Below are positions 50,170 to 61,439 of a DNA stretch of 64,000 bases, one piece after another. A program made the position numbers and the translations under genes. The notes beneath the pieces are model-generated. The model did not search any database and was not told the DNA's origin. It saw only the letters and a program-made list of their open reading frames with translations. Location: positions 481,628,400-481,692,399 of the forward strand of contig CM077115.1 of assembly GCA_039619475.1 (NCBI GenBank). Direction: 5' to 3'. Positions within the stretch are counted from its first letter, which is position 1. Each line of letters begins with the position of its first letter. This DNA is from Icerya purchasi (lineage: Eukaryota; Arthropoda; Insecta; Hemiptera; Monophlebidae).

Positions 50170-50640
50170 AGAAATATATATATATATATAACTCGGCCAT
50201 TTTGGCCTCGCAAGGGGCTGTGCCCCTTGACCCTTCTTGCTTTTATTTCTGTCTCTTTCTCTTCTATACTTTGTATAAAATGATCAAAATTTACAACGTA
50301 ATTCTTACTGGCATCAACACAAAAAGAAAAATAACAACCACAAAAATCCTATTCTAACATTTAACTTTCATTATATAAAATTAAGACATTTTTTCGTTAC
50401 ATTTTTCGTTACATATTTCATTACATAAAATTGTGACATTTTTTAAATAACAATAACAAAAATCCTACAAAACATAACAAACGTTACATAAAATTGGGAC
50501 ATTTTTCTGGAACATTTTTTTGGGACATTTTTCTGGGACATTTTTCTGGGACATTTTTTTGGGACATTTTTCTGGGACATTTTTTCGAATGCGGAGTAGC
50601 CTAAGAATTACGTTGTAATTAATATATATATATATGTGTG
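50170..50640. mobile_element. Short inverted-repeat element with internal 13-bp minisatellite
   Basis: A perfect 17-bp inverted pair TTACAACGTAATTCTTA (50291-50307) / TAAGAATTACGTTGTAA (50602-50618) encloses about 290 bp. TA tracts lie outside on both sides (50175-50190 and 50621-50635). A G/C block, GGCCTCGCAAGGGGCTG, lies near 50205. The inside holds ACATTTT-rich DNA and the 13-bp array at 50496-50586. No reading frame. The superfamily is unknown. Confidence 0.6.
50496..50586. repeat. 13-bp minisatellite, 7 units
   Basis: Seven tandem copies of GGGACATTTTTCT with single substitutions (units 2, 5 and 7). Looser ACATTTTT-like copies upstream (50385-50440) suggest an older expansion from the same motif. 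Confidence 0.92.
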
Positions 50641-51235
50641 TGTGTCTTTTCCGATTGCAGATATATATCCGCTTCTCAACCCTAACTCCGCTGGCGTTAT
50701 CTCATCGCAACTGCTCATTTATTGGAGCAGCGACGAAAAAGCAGGGCTGCGATTTTTGGGCCATCATTAGTTCGAACTGCCTCCGCATATTAAAAATACA
50801 GAAAAATTAACAGCCATGTTACAGTTGAGCTCAGAAAACGAAAATAACTGAATTTAAGAGCTTTCAAATAACATATGTGTATGACTTTTTTATGAGGTCG
50901 AAAAAAAAGCATGTTAAAAGTATCAGTAATTATAATGCCGGGCTAATGTCTATATAGTAAACAGGCTCAAATAAATATGAAAAAAGAGAAGCGATCTATT
51001 TAACAAAAAATACTTTAGTGCGTCTTTACCGATAAAGGCACAATTCAAAAGTATTTCAAAATAAAAACATGCAGCGATATTTTACGTACACGTAATATTA
51101 GACAGGTGTAAAATTGTGACGTAACTGAAACAACATTGAATTTAGCAACTTGGCTTGAAATGAAATACTTGAAAGAGTAGAATCAATTTTTGTCCTTCCC
51201 TTATCGAAAATATCTGCAGCATTGCTTAATGAACA
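50641..51235. other. Spacer, no gene recognised
   Basis: Unique-looking, with no motif seen. A CpG-containing patch lies at about 50660-50780. Confidence 0.4.
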
Positions 51236-51455
51236 CTAAGTAAAGTAAAGTGAGTCCCATACCCTTGGCAGGCCGTCGGGAATTGCGGAATTAGGCTTTT
51301 CATAATGTACTAAGAGGAGGAGGGCCAGTTCTACTTAGGATTCGTCTTTACTTTCCTAGACTTCTCTGGTGCTCAATTCAATTTTAGATTAGGTATATAC
51401 CTGGAAGTGATTCGGATCTGGAACGAAACAAGTCTTAAACCCGTGCCCTTTGATG
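51236..51455 (-). mobile_element. tRNA-derived SINE, second copy (5' truncated)
   Basis: The reverse complement matches the body and tail of 38218-38513: GGTTTAAGACTTGTTTCGTT, CAGGTATATACCTAATCT, GAACTGGCCCTCCTC, GTACATTATGAAAAGCC and GACTCACTTTACTTTACTTA. It starts near the B box and lacks the A box, so it should be transcriptionally dead. The shared body with different flanks shows a dispersed family. Confidence 0.75.
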
Positions 51456-51664
51456 TATTACGATTTAAAGTATTTTCATCGAAGCTGATTGATGTAACTT
51501 CCCGATATCAATTATATTACCTTGGTAATTACATCGTTCAATCGAAATATAAATAATACGAAATACTAAACATTACGTATAAAACATTTACAAAATTGAT
51601 TGCAGTTGTCCTTTAGACGTATTACTTATATGTTGAAATGTTTATCGCATGTATTATTTTTTTT

Positions 51665-52780
51665 TTCTCTCTATATTTTTGGCCGGGTCATCGTCAGAAG
51701 TTTACCACCCAGTGCACAGAACTAATGGATTTGCCAGTTATATTGGAAAAGAGGTAAGAAATTTAGTAAATTAGAGAAGCTAGAGCAAAGGAATAACTGA
51801 GAGAGAAAGAAAGGAAAGGATGCAGTGAGCCCTACAGAGAATGGGGAGGCCAAGATTAGAATACAGGATTACACGTTTGGAGGAAATAACATCACAGCTG
51901 AAGTGTTCGTCTGGAGGATCAAAAGGACAAAGAGCTGACTTGTTAAAAAGAAACGGAAAAATTAAGCAGAAAGCAAACTGTTATTAAGCTGAAGGCGAAC
52001 TATCGAACAGCTAATGCTTTGGAAATGCTGTATGATCGAATAAAAAAGGAATTAAGATTAAAAGAAAAAGAAAAAGAAAGAAATCAGACAAACAGTCGTG
52101 CTGGAAGCAAAGACTTTGGACAGAGGCTTATGAAGAGACCACTGATTGCAACTAAATGTATGCTAAAAAGCCGGCTAACTGGTTGTCTGCAATAATGACT
52201 TGAAATCCGTAGCAGATCAATAAGGACCGAGCAAAAAGCGAATAGATGAAGGAGTAAAGACGGAATGTAAAGAATAATTACATTAGAGGAATGTTTCGAA
52301 AAGACAGTAGATTTATAAAAAGGCCTTTTGAATCGGAAAATAGCAGAAACTTGATAACATTGCGAGTAGAAGATATAATAAAGAGGAGTGCATATAGACT
52401 AGATTCGGCTGAGGGAAAGGCTTTGGAACAGTTGAAAGCTGACAGCGTAAGCTCCGACGCCAGCGGCCGATTTAGAGCCATCTGTGAAAATAAGAGTACA
52501 CGAAGGAAAGAGACAGGATAAAAAAAAGATATTTAATTTACTATGAGTAGCGAAAGAGGGAAGTAATTCGCAGGAAGAAAAAAATGGATTAGAAGAATGA
52601 ATAAATTCGGAGAAATTGCAGGTAAAATAAGGGGGGATATTCGGTGTAGGATAGAATAAAAGAAGAAAAGAATACACGGGGAAACGATTAGGTAAAAAGG
52701 AAGCTTTACGAGAGGAGAAACGCCAGTTATTGGAAATATGTAAGTAATAATTACGAAGGTAGTAAACAAAAATATCAATC
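51665..52780 (-). pseudogene. I-type LINE: RNase H domain and 3' end, copy 4
   Basis: The minus strand reads LIFTDGSKSAAGVGAYAVSF (first RNase H aspartate, near 52490), then FPSAESSLYALLFII (the E block, reading SAES) and KFLLFSDSKGLFINLLSF (the D-S-K block). After frameshifts it reads CPFDPPDEHFSCD and a 3' UTR ending in GTAAACTTCTGACGATGACC near 51690. This is the only copy that shows three of the four RNase H catalytic residues (D, E, D). It is degenerate and lacks the RT upstream. Confidence 0.75.
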
Positions 52781-53854
52781 AGAAAAAAGTTTTCGAATAA
52801 ACGATCGATGAAAGCCAGTTTCTAATGAATATAAAGTTTAGATAATTTTTGTTTTTCACATTTATTAAGCATGTATTTTGAATGTCTTAAATCACTCGTC
52901 TAACCCTTCTAATATCCAGAAGAGTTTCAAATAAAATGCCCAAAGACTCGTAACAGTAAATTAACTACACCTTTCTTACCGGAAGACCGAAGGCCGAAAT
53001 GTTTAAAACCAAAGCTATATAATTATTACAAGAGTAAGTAGAAAAATCAGTCCCAATATGTAAATGTCGCACGCGCAAGATAGTCGTAACAAAAAGGGGC
53101 GCGCGTGCTAGGTTGAATTGAGGGAGGAATAAAATAAAATTAGAGACTGGAAGGTGAAAGAGGCTGCACGCAATAGCACCGCTTATCACAACTTCCTCAA
53201 ATATATGTCAACCTTTCATGCTCATTCTGTCACTTAGTAAGTTCAACTATGGGTCAACTGAAATGCGGATAAAATTACATGAAACGCCGCATATTTTGCA
53301 GCAACATGGAATGACATAAGTTAACATAAAGAATAGTACCCTGGAATCCAACGTAGTTAAAGCACTTCATCTTGAGACCTGTAAGTACTTTATCTTAATA
53401 TCGTAGATTACCGAACGGCATTTATCTGAAAGTTGATAAAGCGCTTAGCTATAAATCTTAAAAATAAATTGACCGTTAAAAAGTAAGTAACTTTGATTTG
53501 AATCATTTGTCTCAAAAACGATAATTTTCAATCGAGAGAGAAAAGGAATAGAGATTTATTTAATAGGTGAAAAAATTCAAGATTAGTGATAGATTTTAAC
53601 TTAGCACAAACTGTTTGTGCCATTATAAACAAGTGAATAATAAATTTACGTGCGAATTTTAAACTCGATAATAAATAAATTATAAACACGAAACCGAAAC
53701 AATAGAAAATACCGACTAGTTTTAGATAACTCCGTAATCTCGTGGCAATAATTATTATTATAGAATTATCGGAAACTAAAATCGGCATTTTTAAATATAA
53801 TTGTTCCGGTTTTGTGTGTTTTGCGTTCGTAATTAATTTATTAAATTAACTAGC
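52781..53854. other. Spacer, no gene recognised
   Basis: No motif-bearing frame. Short frames at 52965-53189 and 53528-53788 (minus) are unrecognised. Confidence 0.4.
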
Positions 53855-53862
53855 AGTTTTAC

Positions 53863-53935
53863 GACTTTTAAATGAACATCTAATCTTATTCCAGCGAATA
53901 ACGTTTGAATAGGATCGGATGTTCATTTAAATAGT
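53863..53935. repeat. Hairpin-forming inverted repeat
   Basis: TTTAAATGAACATC (53867-53880) and GATGTTCATTTAAA (53918-53931) pair perfectly, and the pairing extends loosely inward (TAATCTTATTC / GAATAGGATCG). It is a compact stem of about 25 bp with a ~14-base loop. Confidence 0.7.
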
Positions 53936-54315
53936 TAAACGAATCGATTTTATTTAACCTGGTAGGGAGAATTAATGCGCTTACCATGTTCAAATTGAGC
54001 TCTACGTTAACTGCAAGCTGCAATATCAGTGGCTCGAAAAACTTGTTCAACTAAAAAAGAAGATCGATCGTGTGATCGTGTAGATATTAGGTCTTTGTTA
54101 GTATAAAAAAGTTTATAGCTTTCCGACAAATGATAATCTAAAATAATCAAATCTAACGAAGAACGAGTGTTAGGCCAAATTTACCAACATCCCCACCTTC
54201 TGGCAAATATTTGATTCAATCCGGTTCGAACTGGTCTCGATGTATTGGATAACACCATCATCCTGTTAGAACCAAAATCGTTGGTACACGTCAAAATATC
54301 CTCCAACAAACAAGG

Positions 54316-54328
54316 AAGGTGACGTGTT
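54316..54328. repeat. Target-site duplication, left
   Basis: AAGGTGACGTGTT, identical to 54481-54493. It flanks the small poly(A)-tailed insertion. Confidence 0.88.
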
Positions 54329-54480
54329 TTTTTTTTTTTTTTTTTTTTTTATTGGCCTGAACAAATACAGTTCATTTGGCCAGCAAGCTACACTATGAAT
54401 AGATATGGAAAATTAATATTAACAGAAAAAGGACTAAAAAGCAGAGAAGGAAATTTCATTCTATTCTACATTATGGCCGC
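54329..54480 (-). mobile_element. Short poly(A) retroposon with 13-bp target duplication
   Basis: 152 bp on the minus strand. The body ends CTGTATTTGTTCAGGCCAAT followed by a run of A (a T run on the plus strand, 54329-54350). The 13-bp perfect duplication AAGGTGACGTGTT lies on both sides, the signature of target-primed reverse transcription. The sequence resembles a LINE 3' UTR rather than a gene. It is a heavily 5'-truncated LINE copy or a LINE-tailed SINE. Confidence 0.85.
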
Positions 54481-54493
54481 AAGGTGACGTGTT
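54481..54493. repeat. Target-site duplication, right
   Basis: AAGGTGACGTGTT, identical to 54316-54328. Confidence 0.88.
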
Positions 54494-55029
54494 CTAAATA
54501 CCTACCATAATATTCATATTATCACCGGAAAAAAAAAATAAAAAAAATAATAATAAATGATAATCTTATTGGCAACAGTCGCACGCCAGAGACCTTGACC
54601 ATCACCCTCAATCGGTTTCAGATTTCTAATAACGGAAATTCCAATTTCTAACTTGATAATCGATGTTAAGAGCGCACTCATCCGAAATCTGAATTTCTCG
54701 ATGTAAATAGCGAAGCGTCGCCCGCACGACCACGCGTGCCCAATTGCAAAATGTGTTAATCGTTGTTTTCAACAGCTTCTTCATTGCGGTACACTCTGGT
54801 TGCGAACGGTTAAAATAAGGGCAAAGTAATAAAAATAATATTCTAGTAATAGTAAAAAAATTACCGACCCTGTAGCCAACTAAAATCTCTCTTTTAAGTA
54901 GGCGGTGTTATTTTTTGTTTTTGTTTCATCTCTATTATTTTAGTACGTTCATCCGTTGTTTGTTTTCTTTTTCCGACCTGTTTTTACAACTAGATGAACC
55001 ACGTGCTGTTAGCAGAACCAGTGTTACAT
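54494..55029. other. Spacer, no gene recognised
   Basis: AT-rich with A runs (54530-54550). No motif. Confidence 0.4.
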
Positions 55030-56560
55030 CTGATATGGACTGAAGATTAACATGAGCTGGTGCCCCATGATTTCGTCAGTTTCGGTTGTTTTACGGACTT
55101 CTTTCGCTCGACGCAGACTCTATACAAGTGTCGCCACGCTTCCATTGTAGGCGGCGCGAGAAATTTAAAAAAGTTAAATAAAATTCCAAAAGTTGCCGGC
55201 AACTTACACTATATTCTCTGTATGGTGTAGATCAACGTTTCCAACGTTGCAAACGTGTCCGCACACAATGTTTAAAGGCTGTTGTAATCGGTGTTGCAGA
55301 CACACATTACGAGCGGAAACGAGATTAAAAATAATAGTCGGGACATTTCAGTTCCGGCTGCTTCTCGATGACCAAATCGCAAAGTCCAGACGTTGACCGT
55401 AATTAAAATCAACTTCGCAGTCAGACGGTAGTTGGCTGCTGATCGATTTACCGGGTTAGCGGTGGGCGCGCGAGTGGGCGGACAACAATTAAAAGGTAAG
55501 AACGGCAGCAGCGGCGGCCGCGCCTGGAAATAAATTCGACGCAGCACGGCTTCCGAAAGAGCTCCGGTTCGGCGGCCGGGGCCGCGGTTGAAATTATTCA
55601 ATTTCGCAGTGACGGAAACGGTTGTGTGTTCGGAATAAATGAATTTGTGTTTCGAAAATTATTAACGGGACGGCTACGCCCCGAAATGAGTAACGGTCCG
55701 TGGGGGGCCTTTAATAAATTTATTAAAATAATAATTTCATCAGCTTGGTCACCTCTCTCGGGTGCTATTAGGAGAAGAGCGACCGTGATTCGCGGTGCAT
55801 TGGCGACTGGAAAGGGGGAGGGGAAGGCGCGCGCGCCATATCAGTCGAAGCTGTTCCGCAGGTACGAAACAAGTGCGCATTTTAATACAATCGTACGGGA
55901 AACGGAGCCGGCGAATCTTCAGAGCGAAGAAGACAAGTAGAGTAGAAAATTAGAGGATTCCGCGCCGAATCCACGGTCGTCGTCTTGCACTGATGAAAAT
56001 ACGTTATAAATTTTCAACTCGCCAACGCCGCCGCGTCAGGTGAACCTTCAACGGGAATGAGACGCGAGTTAACTCGTTCCGTTCTTGGGCTGTGGCAGTC
56101 GGTCGCGCGAAGCCGGGACCTCGCCGGAGCGCCAATGATTAACACAGTCGTTACGGAATAACATTTGATGCGAGAGAAAATTGAAAATACCGCAAAATGC
56201 TCGCTCGTTCCGCACTACTTTTAACCTTTGCCGCATCGAATTCGCCGAAATCGCCGCCTCATCGTCCGCACCCCTTCCGTCCCTCCGGTCCGCCGCACTA
56301 TTGCTTTCTTGGGAGAACAAACTGGCGAAATTTATTTAATCCCGTTGCAATCGAAATTCGTTAACCGCAGTTAAAATCCTTTTCGTAACCGCTTCAGCAC
56401 AGTTCGTCTCATGTTTGTCTAGCGTGAAAACCCGCTACGCAATTTATAGCTGCAATTTTCGCTAAACGCTTGTTGCCATCATACAGCGGCCACGGTCGAT
56501 TCGAAATAATCGAATAGAACCGCGGCTTTCCACGAACCGTACGGTCGAAAAATAATAGTT
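55030..56560. promoter_or_regulatory. Most CpG-rich, repeat-free block of the window
   Basis: Strong rise in GC and CpG (GGCGGCCGGGGCCGCGG near 55570; GCGCGCGCG near 55826) with no recognised transposon. Open frames on both strands (55272-55601 minus, 55626-55940 plus, 56069-56320 minus) overlap this rise. They are Arg/Ala/Ser-rich without domains, as expected from low stop density. This is the best candidate here for a promoter, first exon or conserved non-coding region of a neighbouring gene. No splice-supported exon could be read. Confidence 0.3.
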
Positions 56561-56667
56561 AAAGCCAAATGAAAATTAAGAAAAAGAAAAAAAAAAAAAA
56601 ACCTCTGCTAAAACTTACCGTCAGAGTTCTCTCTTCAGTAGTATATACTACTTTAGTCATTTGCAGT

Positions 56668-56770
56668 CAGTGACCTACCAAGCGGGGCGACAATCGATCC
56701 TCCAGAGAAAAAACTGGGAGGCTACGCGCCCTCAAAAAAATATATTTTATACCGGTATATATATATAACA
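56668..56770 (+). mobile_element. hAT-like element end, copy 2 (CAGTGACGTGC family)
   Basis: CAGTGACCTACCAAGCGGGG then CTCCAGAGAAAAAACTGGGA and CCCTCAAAAAAATATAT. It aligns with 16502-16610 over about 85 bp, with the AGAGAAAAAACTG core identical. The partner end was not identified. Confidence 0.55.
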
Positions 56771-57429
56771 GTTATTTAATAAAAATTCACGCGAAGAGTT
56801 AATCCCTGGTTCTTCTTTAACTTTCCCTCACTTCCCCGGTCTGTTGTCATTGATTCGCTTGCGTTTACGGAAGACGAATAGTATTCGTCTTGTGTCAGAA
56901 CTCAAATTTAGATGAAAATAGACCGATTTAGTCTCGGATTACATCGTGGTATTATAATGTTTCGATTCAGACTAAAGACATATTATGCCACAAATTTATA
57001 AAATGAATAATCGATGTTTTTTATGTGCTTTATTATACGTGCTGGTGCATAGTTTTACTTACTTCCATCGTGTCCGTCCCGAAAAAAACATAATCACCGA
57101 TAAGCAGAGTTACTTTTTCAGCACTGCCGTTAAGTCGGTCTTTTCCGGTGAGCACTTTCGAAGGATATAGAAGTCAATCGAACAGCTATTTTTTGATTTT
57201 GTACGACCGCTTAGAGGATTTTCTTTCCCCATTTTTACGAATGTCGAACAATCGTCAATGCATCGAAAAAAGATCATAAATTGTTTCAGACCGATAATAC
57301 ATTTCCTGCTCCGAATGTATATCTATTATTTATATTTCCACGTATTTCTGTCTACATATTATATGTATATACACATATATAAAAATATATAAAAAATATA
57401 TATGTATAAAGTCCCGTTTTGTCGCTAAT
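56771..57429. other. Spacer, no gene recognised
   Basis: AT-rich toward the right with (TA)-rich tracts (57361-57410). No coding motif. Confidence 0.4.
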
Positions 57430-58490
57430 ACGAGCACTGTCAGTCAGGTGATAAATAACCGAAAATGAATCCGTCGATTGAGTTCTTGTTTCTGCTAGAG
57501 AAGAAAGTTCGGGGATCGCGGATTAGTTTGCTAGTTGCGTCTCATCGAATTCCGTTCCGTTTCCAGATTGTTTTTCCTTGTTCGGGAAAAATGTCATCAG
57601 CCGAGAATGGCGAGAGAGAGTGGAAAATAGAATTGTTGAATGAAAAATTTTAAATGAAAAAATGCGACAAGAGAAAAGAAGCGGCCATATAAGTGGCACT
57701 GACGACGACAGAAACGGACGAACGGATTAGCGACGGTGGCTCTGGCGAGCATTTCTTTTATTAATACGGAAGCGCAGGGCTCGGACCGAGTTCGATGTTA
57801 TTGTTCATGCTGCTCGCAGCTCATCTTGGCCGATGCATGTGTGTATCGGAGCAGTTGGCCGTAGGTAGAGAGTGAAAAAAGAAAAACCATTTCTCATAGC
57901 GTGCCCGGGTCCGACTGTCCATACCAATAAGACGCGAAATCATTTATCAACGGCGAAGCGGCAGGTCTGCCTATGATATTATGCCACGCACCGGATTAGG
58001 CCAGCGACCGACAGAGAAATATAAAAAGCGCCACCGCAGATGCATCGCCGATACATGCCTCGCTTCCTCTTTATTACCTCTACATCTGTATCTGTATTAG
58101 GGCCGCTGGCCGGGGCTGCGATTCGCGTGCATGTGTTTTTATTCGCATCATATTTATAGAGGCCTTTTATCGTCGAATTTGTCTCTTGTCTTTGCAGTCG
58201 GCTCAGTGCGCGCGTGTGCTCCTACCACCGACGCATAAAAACACGGCTCGCCCGATGATGGTTTTTCTTACGGCAGCTCGCCTACCGAACTCTCTAAGAA
58301 CAAACAGCACGCCACAAAGCGGCCGATCTGAGGCATCTTTCAATTCATGACATGTTACGCAACCTGCTCACTTCCATCTGCTTAGACAAGGACCGATGCC
58401 ACTATGTGTATCTGTCGGCCACTGTACGGCCAAATTACTCGTATGATAAACGATATAACATGGCCTTCTTGTCTTTTGTCTGCTCCACCG
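57430..58490. promoter_or_regulatory. CpG-containing, repeat-free block with many TTTAT motifs
   Basis: GC-richer DNA without recognised repeats or coding motifs. It contains repeated TTTAT-type words (TTTTATTAATA near 57756, CTTTATTACC near 58070, TTTTTATTCGC near 58136, TTTATAGAGG and CTTTTATCG near 58155-58172) close to GC-rich words. Such clustering resembles homeodomain-type binding sites in insect enhancers, but the match is by eye only. No transcription start can be fixed. Confidence 0.25.
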
Positions 58491-58804
58491 TCGTAGACGT
58501 CCCTCTATTGAAACAATGAATGATCATCGCAAAACATACATGCGCCTAGAAAAACTATATACTATTGGAAATCGCAAGCATTCGGCTTTAAAATGTCGCC
58601 TTTTTTTTTTTCTCTTCTTCTTAAATACGACGTTGCATGGCTAATAGATCTGGAGATGGGAAAATTTAAAAAACAAACGGAAATCGCAATTATTCAAAAA
58701 GAACGCGGTAGTGATGAAATTTAACGCAGTCTAATGAATTTGGTTCACGCGATTTAAATTTATTGTTTTTTCAGTCCTGTAGTATATAATAGTAAATAGA
58801 GAAA

Positions 58805-58930
58805 AAAATGTTTTAAAGTGAAACTTCTTTACCTTATGTATATATAAATAAAAAAATATATTATATATGGGGAGTTAAAATGAAAAACGAGCGAGCAACA
58901 ATGTCGCGACCATGCGGATGAGTTATTAAA
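58805..58930 (-). mobile_element. Short Helentron-like terminal module, inverted
   Basis: The reverse complement reads GCTCGCTCG, TTTTAACTCCCCATATAT, an AT spacer, AAGGTAAAGAAGTTTCACTT and an A-rich end. This is the same order of blocks as 2100-2215. It lacks the GGCGCGCC motif. It has no reading frame, so it would be a non-autonomous or terminal piece. Confidence 0.55.
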
Positions 58931-59039
58931 TAAAAAAAATTTATATTTGTGGCGATACGATTAACCTTAAAAATAATTACTATATTGATAAAAAATTTTT
59001 ATTTGACCGAAGATTTTCTCTACGCAAAGGTTAAAATTA

Positions 59040-60420
59040 TTTTGACAATATAAAGTACGATGGCTTAATTTTGTAGGAAAATATGATATCTGTAAAGATA
59101 ATTAAGGATCGGTAATTAAAAATGAAATATATATGACTACACATGGCGCGTGTGCAGGACTGATGCGCTTCCACAGCTATCGTGGAAAAAATGTTTACAA
59201 TCAATAGGGAAACTAGCGGTGAGTGCGAGGGTGGTGTGTGAGCCGGGAGGACTTGGAAAAATAAATAAAACGCATTATAATTGGTATGGAAATGTATGAT
59301 GGGAACGGTGATATGTGATTGGATCTGGACGGATTTGGAAAAAGTAAAATATAATATGATCGGAAAAACTTTTTGGAAGCGTGAAAATAATAGTATAGTC
59401 AATTTAATTTTGAAACTTCCTATTAGGATAATGTATAATGCAGAGCATACATGAGAACGCGTGTGCATGGAAACGGATCCCGTGCTTTCACTGTGGTTGA
59501 CTATACGGCATATGTATGTGTGGGAATGTATAGTATGCTTTTGCAGCAGACTGTACGATTGATGATTTTGTTTTTAGAACCGTAAAAATAAAAAAAATAC
59601 GTACGAAGGGAAAAAATTGTCAGATGGCTTTTGGAAAAATAATCTGACAATAATCTACAATAATCGATAGTAAAATAGGTGTTGGAGACAACGTCTATGC
59701 TTCTGCGGCGATTGATGCTTTGGCGGGTTTTGGAAAATATATTATGAAAGATCAGTTATTTTCGCTTGAGGGAGACAAAGGAATTTTTCGGAATGTGAAA
59801 AATGAAAAATATACTCGAATTAATTTTTGAAGATTTACAATAGGATAACGTACAATGCAGAGTCTGAGCGGGAATGAATGGTGCGCTTTCACATCAGACG
59901 GAGGGTTCTGCGGGTTAATTTTTAGAATAATCATGGAAAACACAAAAAAAAAAAAAAAAGTACTTACAGATGGTAAAGTAATCGTAAGTGTGAAAAAATA
60001 AAAATATACTTAAACTAATTCTATTATACTTGTACTTGGAATAAATTAGTATGGCTTGTAGGGAAACTAGCGACAGCAAATGTGTGCGTGGGAACATACG
60101 GTGCGCATTCGTTGTGGACAAGGCATCGATGGATTTACTTTTAGAGCTGGGGGAAGAATAAAAAATTATAAATGATCAGAATAAATGTACATAAAGTGTA
60201 AAAATTATAATATTTCAGCTTGGAAAAAATTATTACGAACGATAAGGCAACTAGCGGCTAAAACGTGCGCGGGAATCGCGCTTTTGCGGCGGCTATCACA
60301 GCGGCGTATGCATGTGTTTGAACTGATGGTATGCTTTAGCGGCTGACTCAGAAAAAAATTACCGGTCAATAGGAAACGTCGGGGGACGGTGCGGGTGTCG
60401 TTCGGGGCTTTGGTCATCAT
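59040..60420. repeat. Degenerate tandem array, units of about 185-225 bp
   Basis: A common landmark recurs near 59202 (ATAGGGAAACTAGCGG), 59421 (ATTAGGATAATG), 59660 (AAAATAGGTGTTGG), 59837 (AATAGGATAACG), 60057 (GTAGGGAAACTAGCGAC), 60242 (AAGGCAACTAGCGG) and 60366 (AATAGGAAACGTCGG). After it each unit tends to hold GTGTGCGYGGGAAC, then a GCGCTTTCRCNGYGG-like box. Before the next landmark comes a GTGAAAAATnAAAATATACT block. Further unit-like blocks lie near 60824-60900. The array is strongly diverged and has no reading frame. It is probably an old satellite or an element's internal repeat. Confidence 0.75.
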
Positions 60421-60599
60421 AGTAAAAGTATATGGAATGCAATATCTTCTTCTTTATAGTGCCATACTTAATTCCTGAGCGTCAGCGACTACCTATTCGT
60501 ACATTTCAGCTGTACAGACACAGGTGTAGTGTACTAGGCAATTATTATATGCAACGCAGGTGTACACACGCAAGACTACATTCGGGACTGATTAGTAAT

Positions 60600-60825
60600 C
60601 GTTTGATTTATCGATATACAAGTGCAGTCCCGTGTGGGTCTGCTATGTACTGACCTAGCGCGCATATGATGTTGTACGTGGTGGTTTTCCATTGCCTTCT
60701 CCGTGATTATTAGCGATTATTTTAATTTTAATTCTTGTAATAAGTTCTGCCGTCGCTCGAGATCGAACCCGTAACCTCCGTAACGGAAGACAAGCGCTCT
60801 ATATTAGATATGAAAACAGCGGCGA
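60600..60825 (-). mobile_element. tRNA-related SINE-like sequence, degenerate
   Basis: The minus strand reads TAGAGCGCTTGTCTTCCGTT, a CTTCC/GGAGG anticodon-stem-like pair, then ACGGGTTCGATCTCG, a good B box. The A box position is degraded and the acceptor arms do not pair, so it is not a functional tRNA gene. A non-tRNA body continues to the left on the plus strand. It lies between the array at 59040-60420 and further array-like units near 60824-60900, and may have inserted into the array. Confidence 0.5.
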
Positions 60826-60900
60826 CATTGAATGGTAGGTTTCCACAGCGGCCGGAATGATCAGGAGGATAAGAAAAAGTAAATGATGTATATTATCCTC

Positions 60901-61438
60901 AATCAGTAAAGGGGGTTGAAGGGACAAAGGGTACCAAGATTAGTTTCCGGCTGTAGATTTTAATTATTATTGGTTAATTTTTATATGGTTCGGAATATCT
61001 AGTGAGTTCATACAACAGCTTCTGCGGTTGAGCCCCTTTTCTCCGGGCTGGTGTTTGGATTTCCAGACTTCCCCCAGCTTAAAGCGTAAGAGTTTGGGTG
61101 AAATTTTGATCATCTGACAGGAAATTGGGTTATGATTTAATTAAATACAAGTAAACTTAAAAAATAGATCACTTTATAGCTCCTGAACAAGAATTTGGGT
61201 TAAGGGCCTTTTCCGGGAGACAAGGTTTTCGGATTACCGGAGTGTAATAGTCTAAGGGTTGGGGGTTGTACTAGATCGTGTTCCGATTAGCAGAACTGCA
61301 GGGAAACGGAGCGAGGGAACCGGGGGAAACTTGGGTGAATTTTGGGCCCCTGGATAAAGTACTTGGGTTAGTTTTCGGCTTGCGGACACGATTTTGAGGT
61401 TGTGCCAGTCCCCGCATTTATAGGCTACTGTAACCAAC
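60901..61438. other. Unassigned GC-richer stretch before the Helitron Rep remnant
   Basis: No transposon or gene recognised. G/C-rich words (TTGAGCCCCTTTTCTCCGGG near 61028; GGAACCGGGGGAAACTTGGG near 61317) look like repeats from an unknown family. Confidence 0.3.
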
Positions 61439-61439
61439 A

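Noticed and set aside
50496..50586. Telomere-like G-rich tandem repeat
   Set aside because: The 13-bp unit GGGACATTTTTCT is not a known telomere motif, and the array is internal to an inverted-repeat element.
60715..60830. Candidate tRNA gene on the minus strand
   Set aside because: The B box is good, but the acceptor arms do not pair, the D arm is degraded and the anticodon loop is the wrong size. It was called a tRNA-derived SINE instead.
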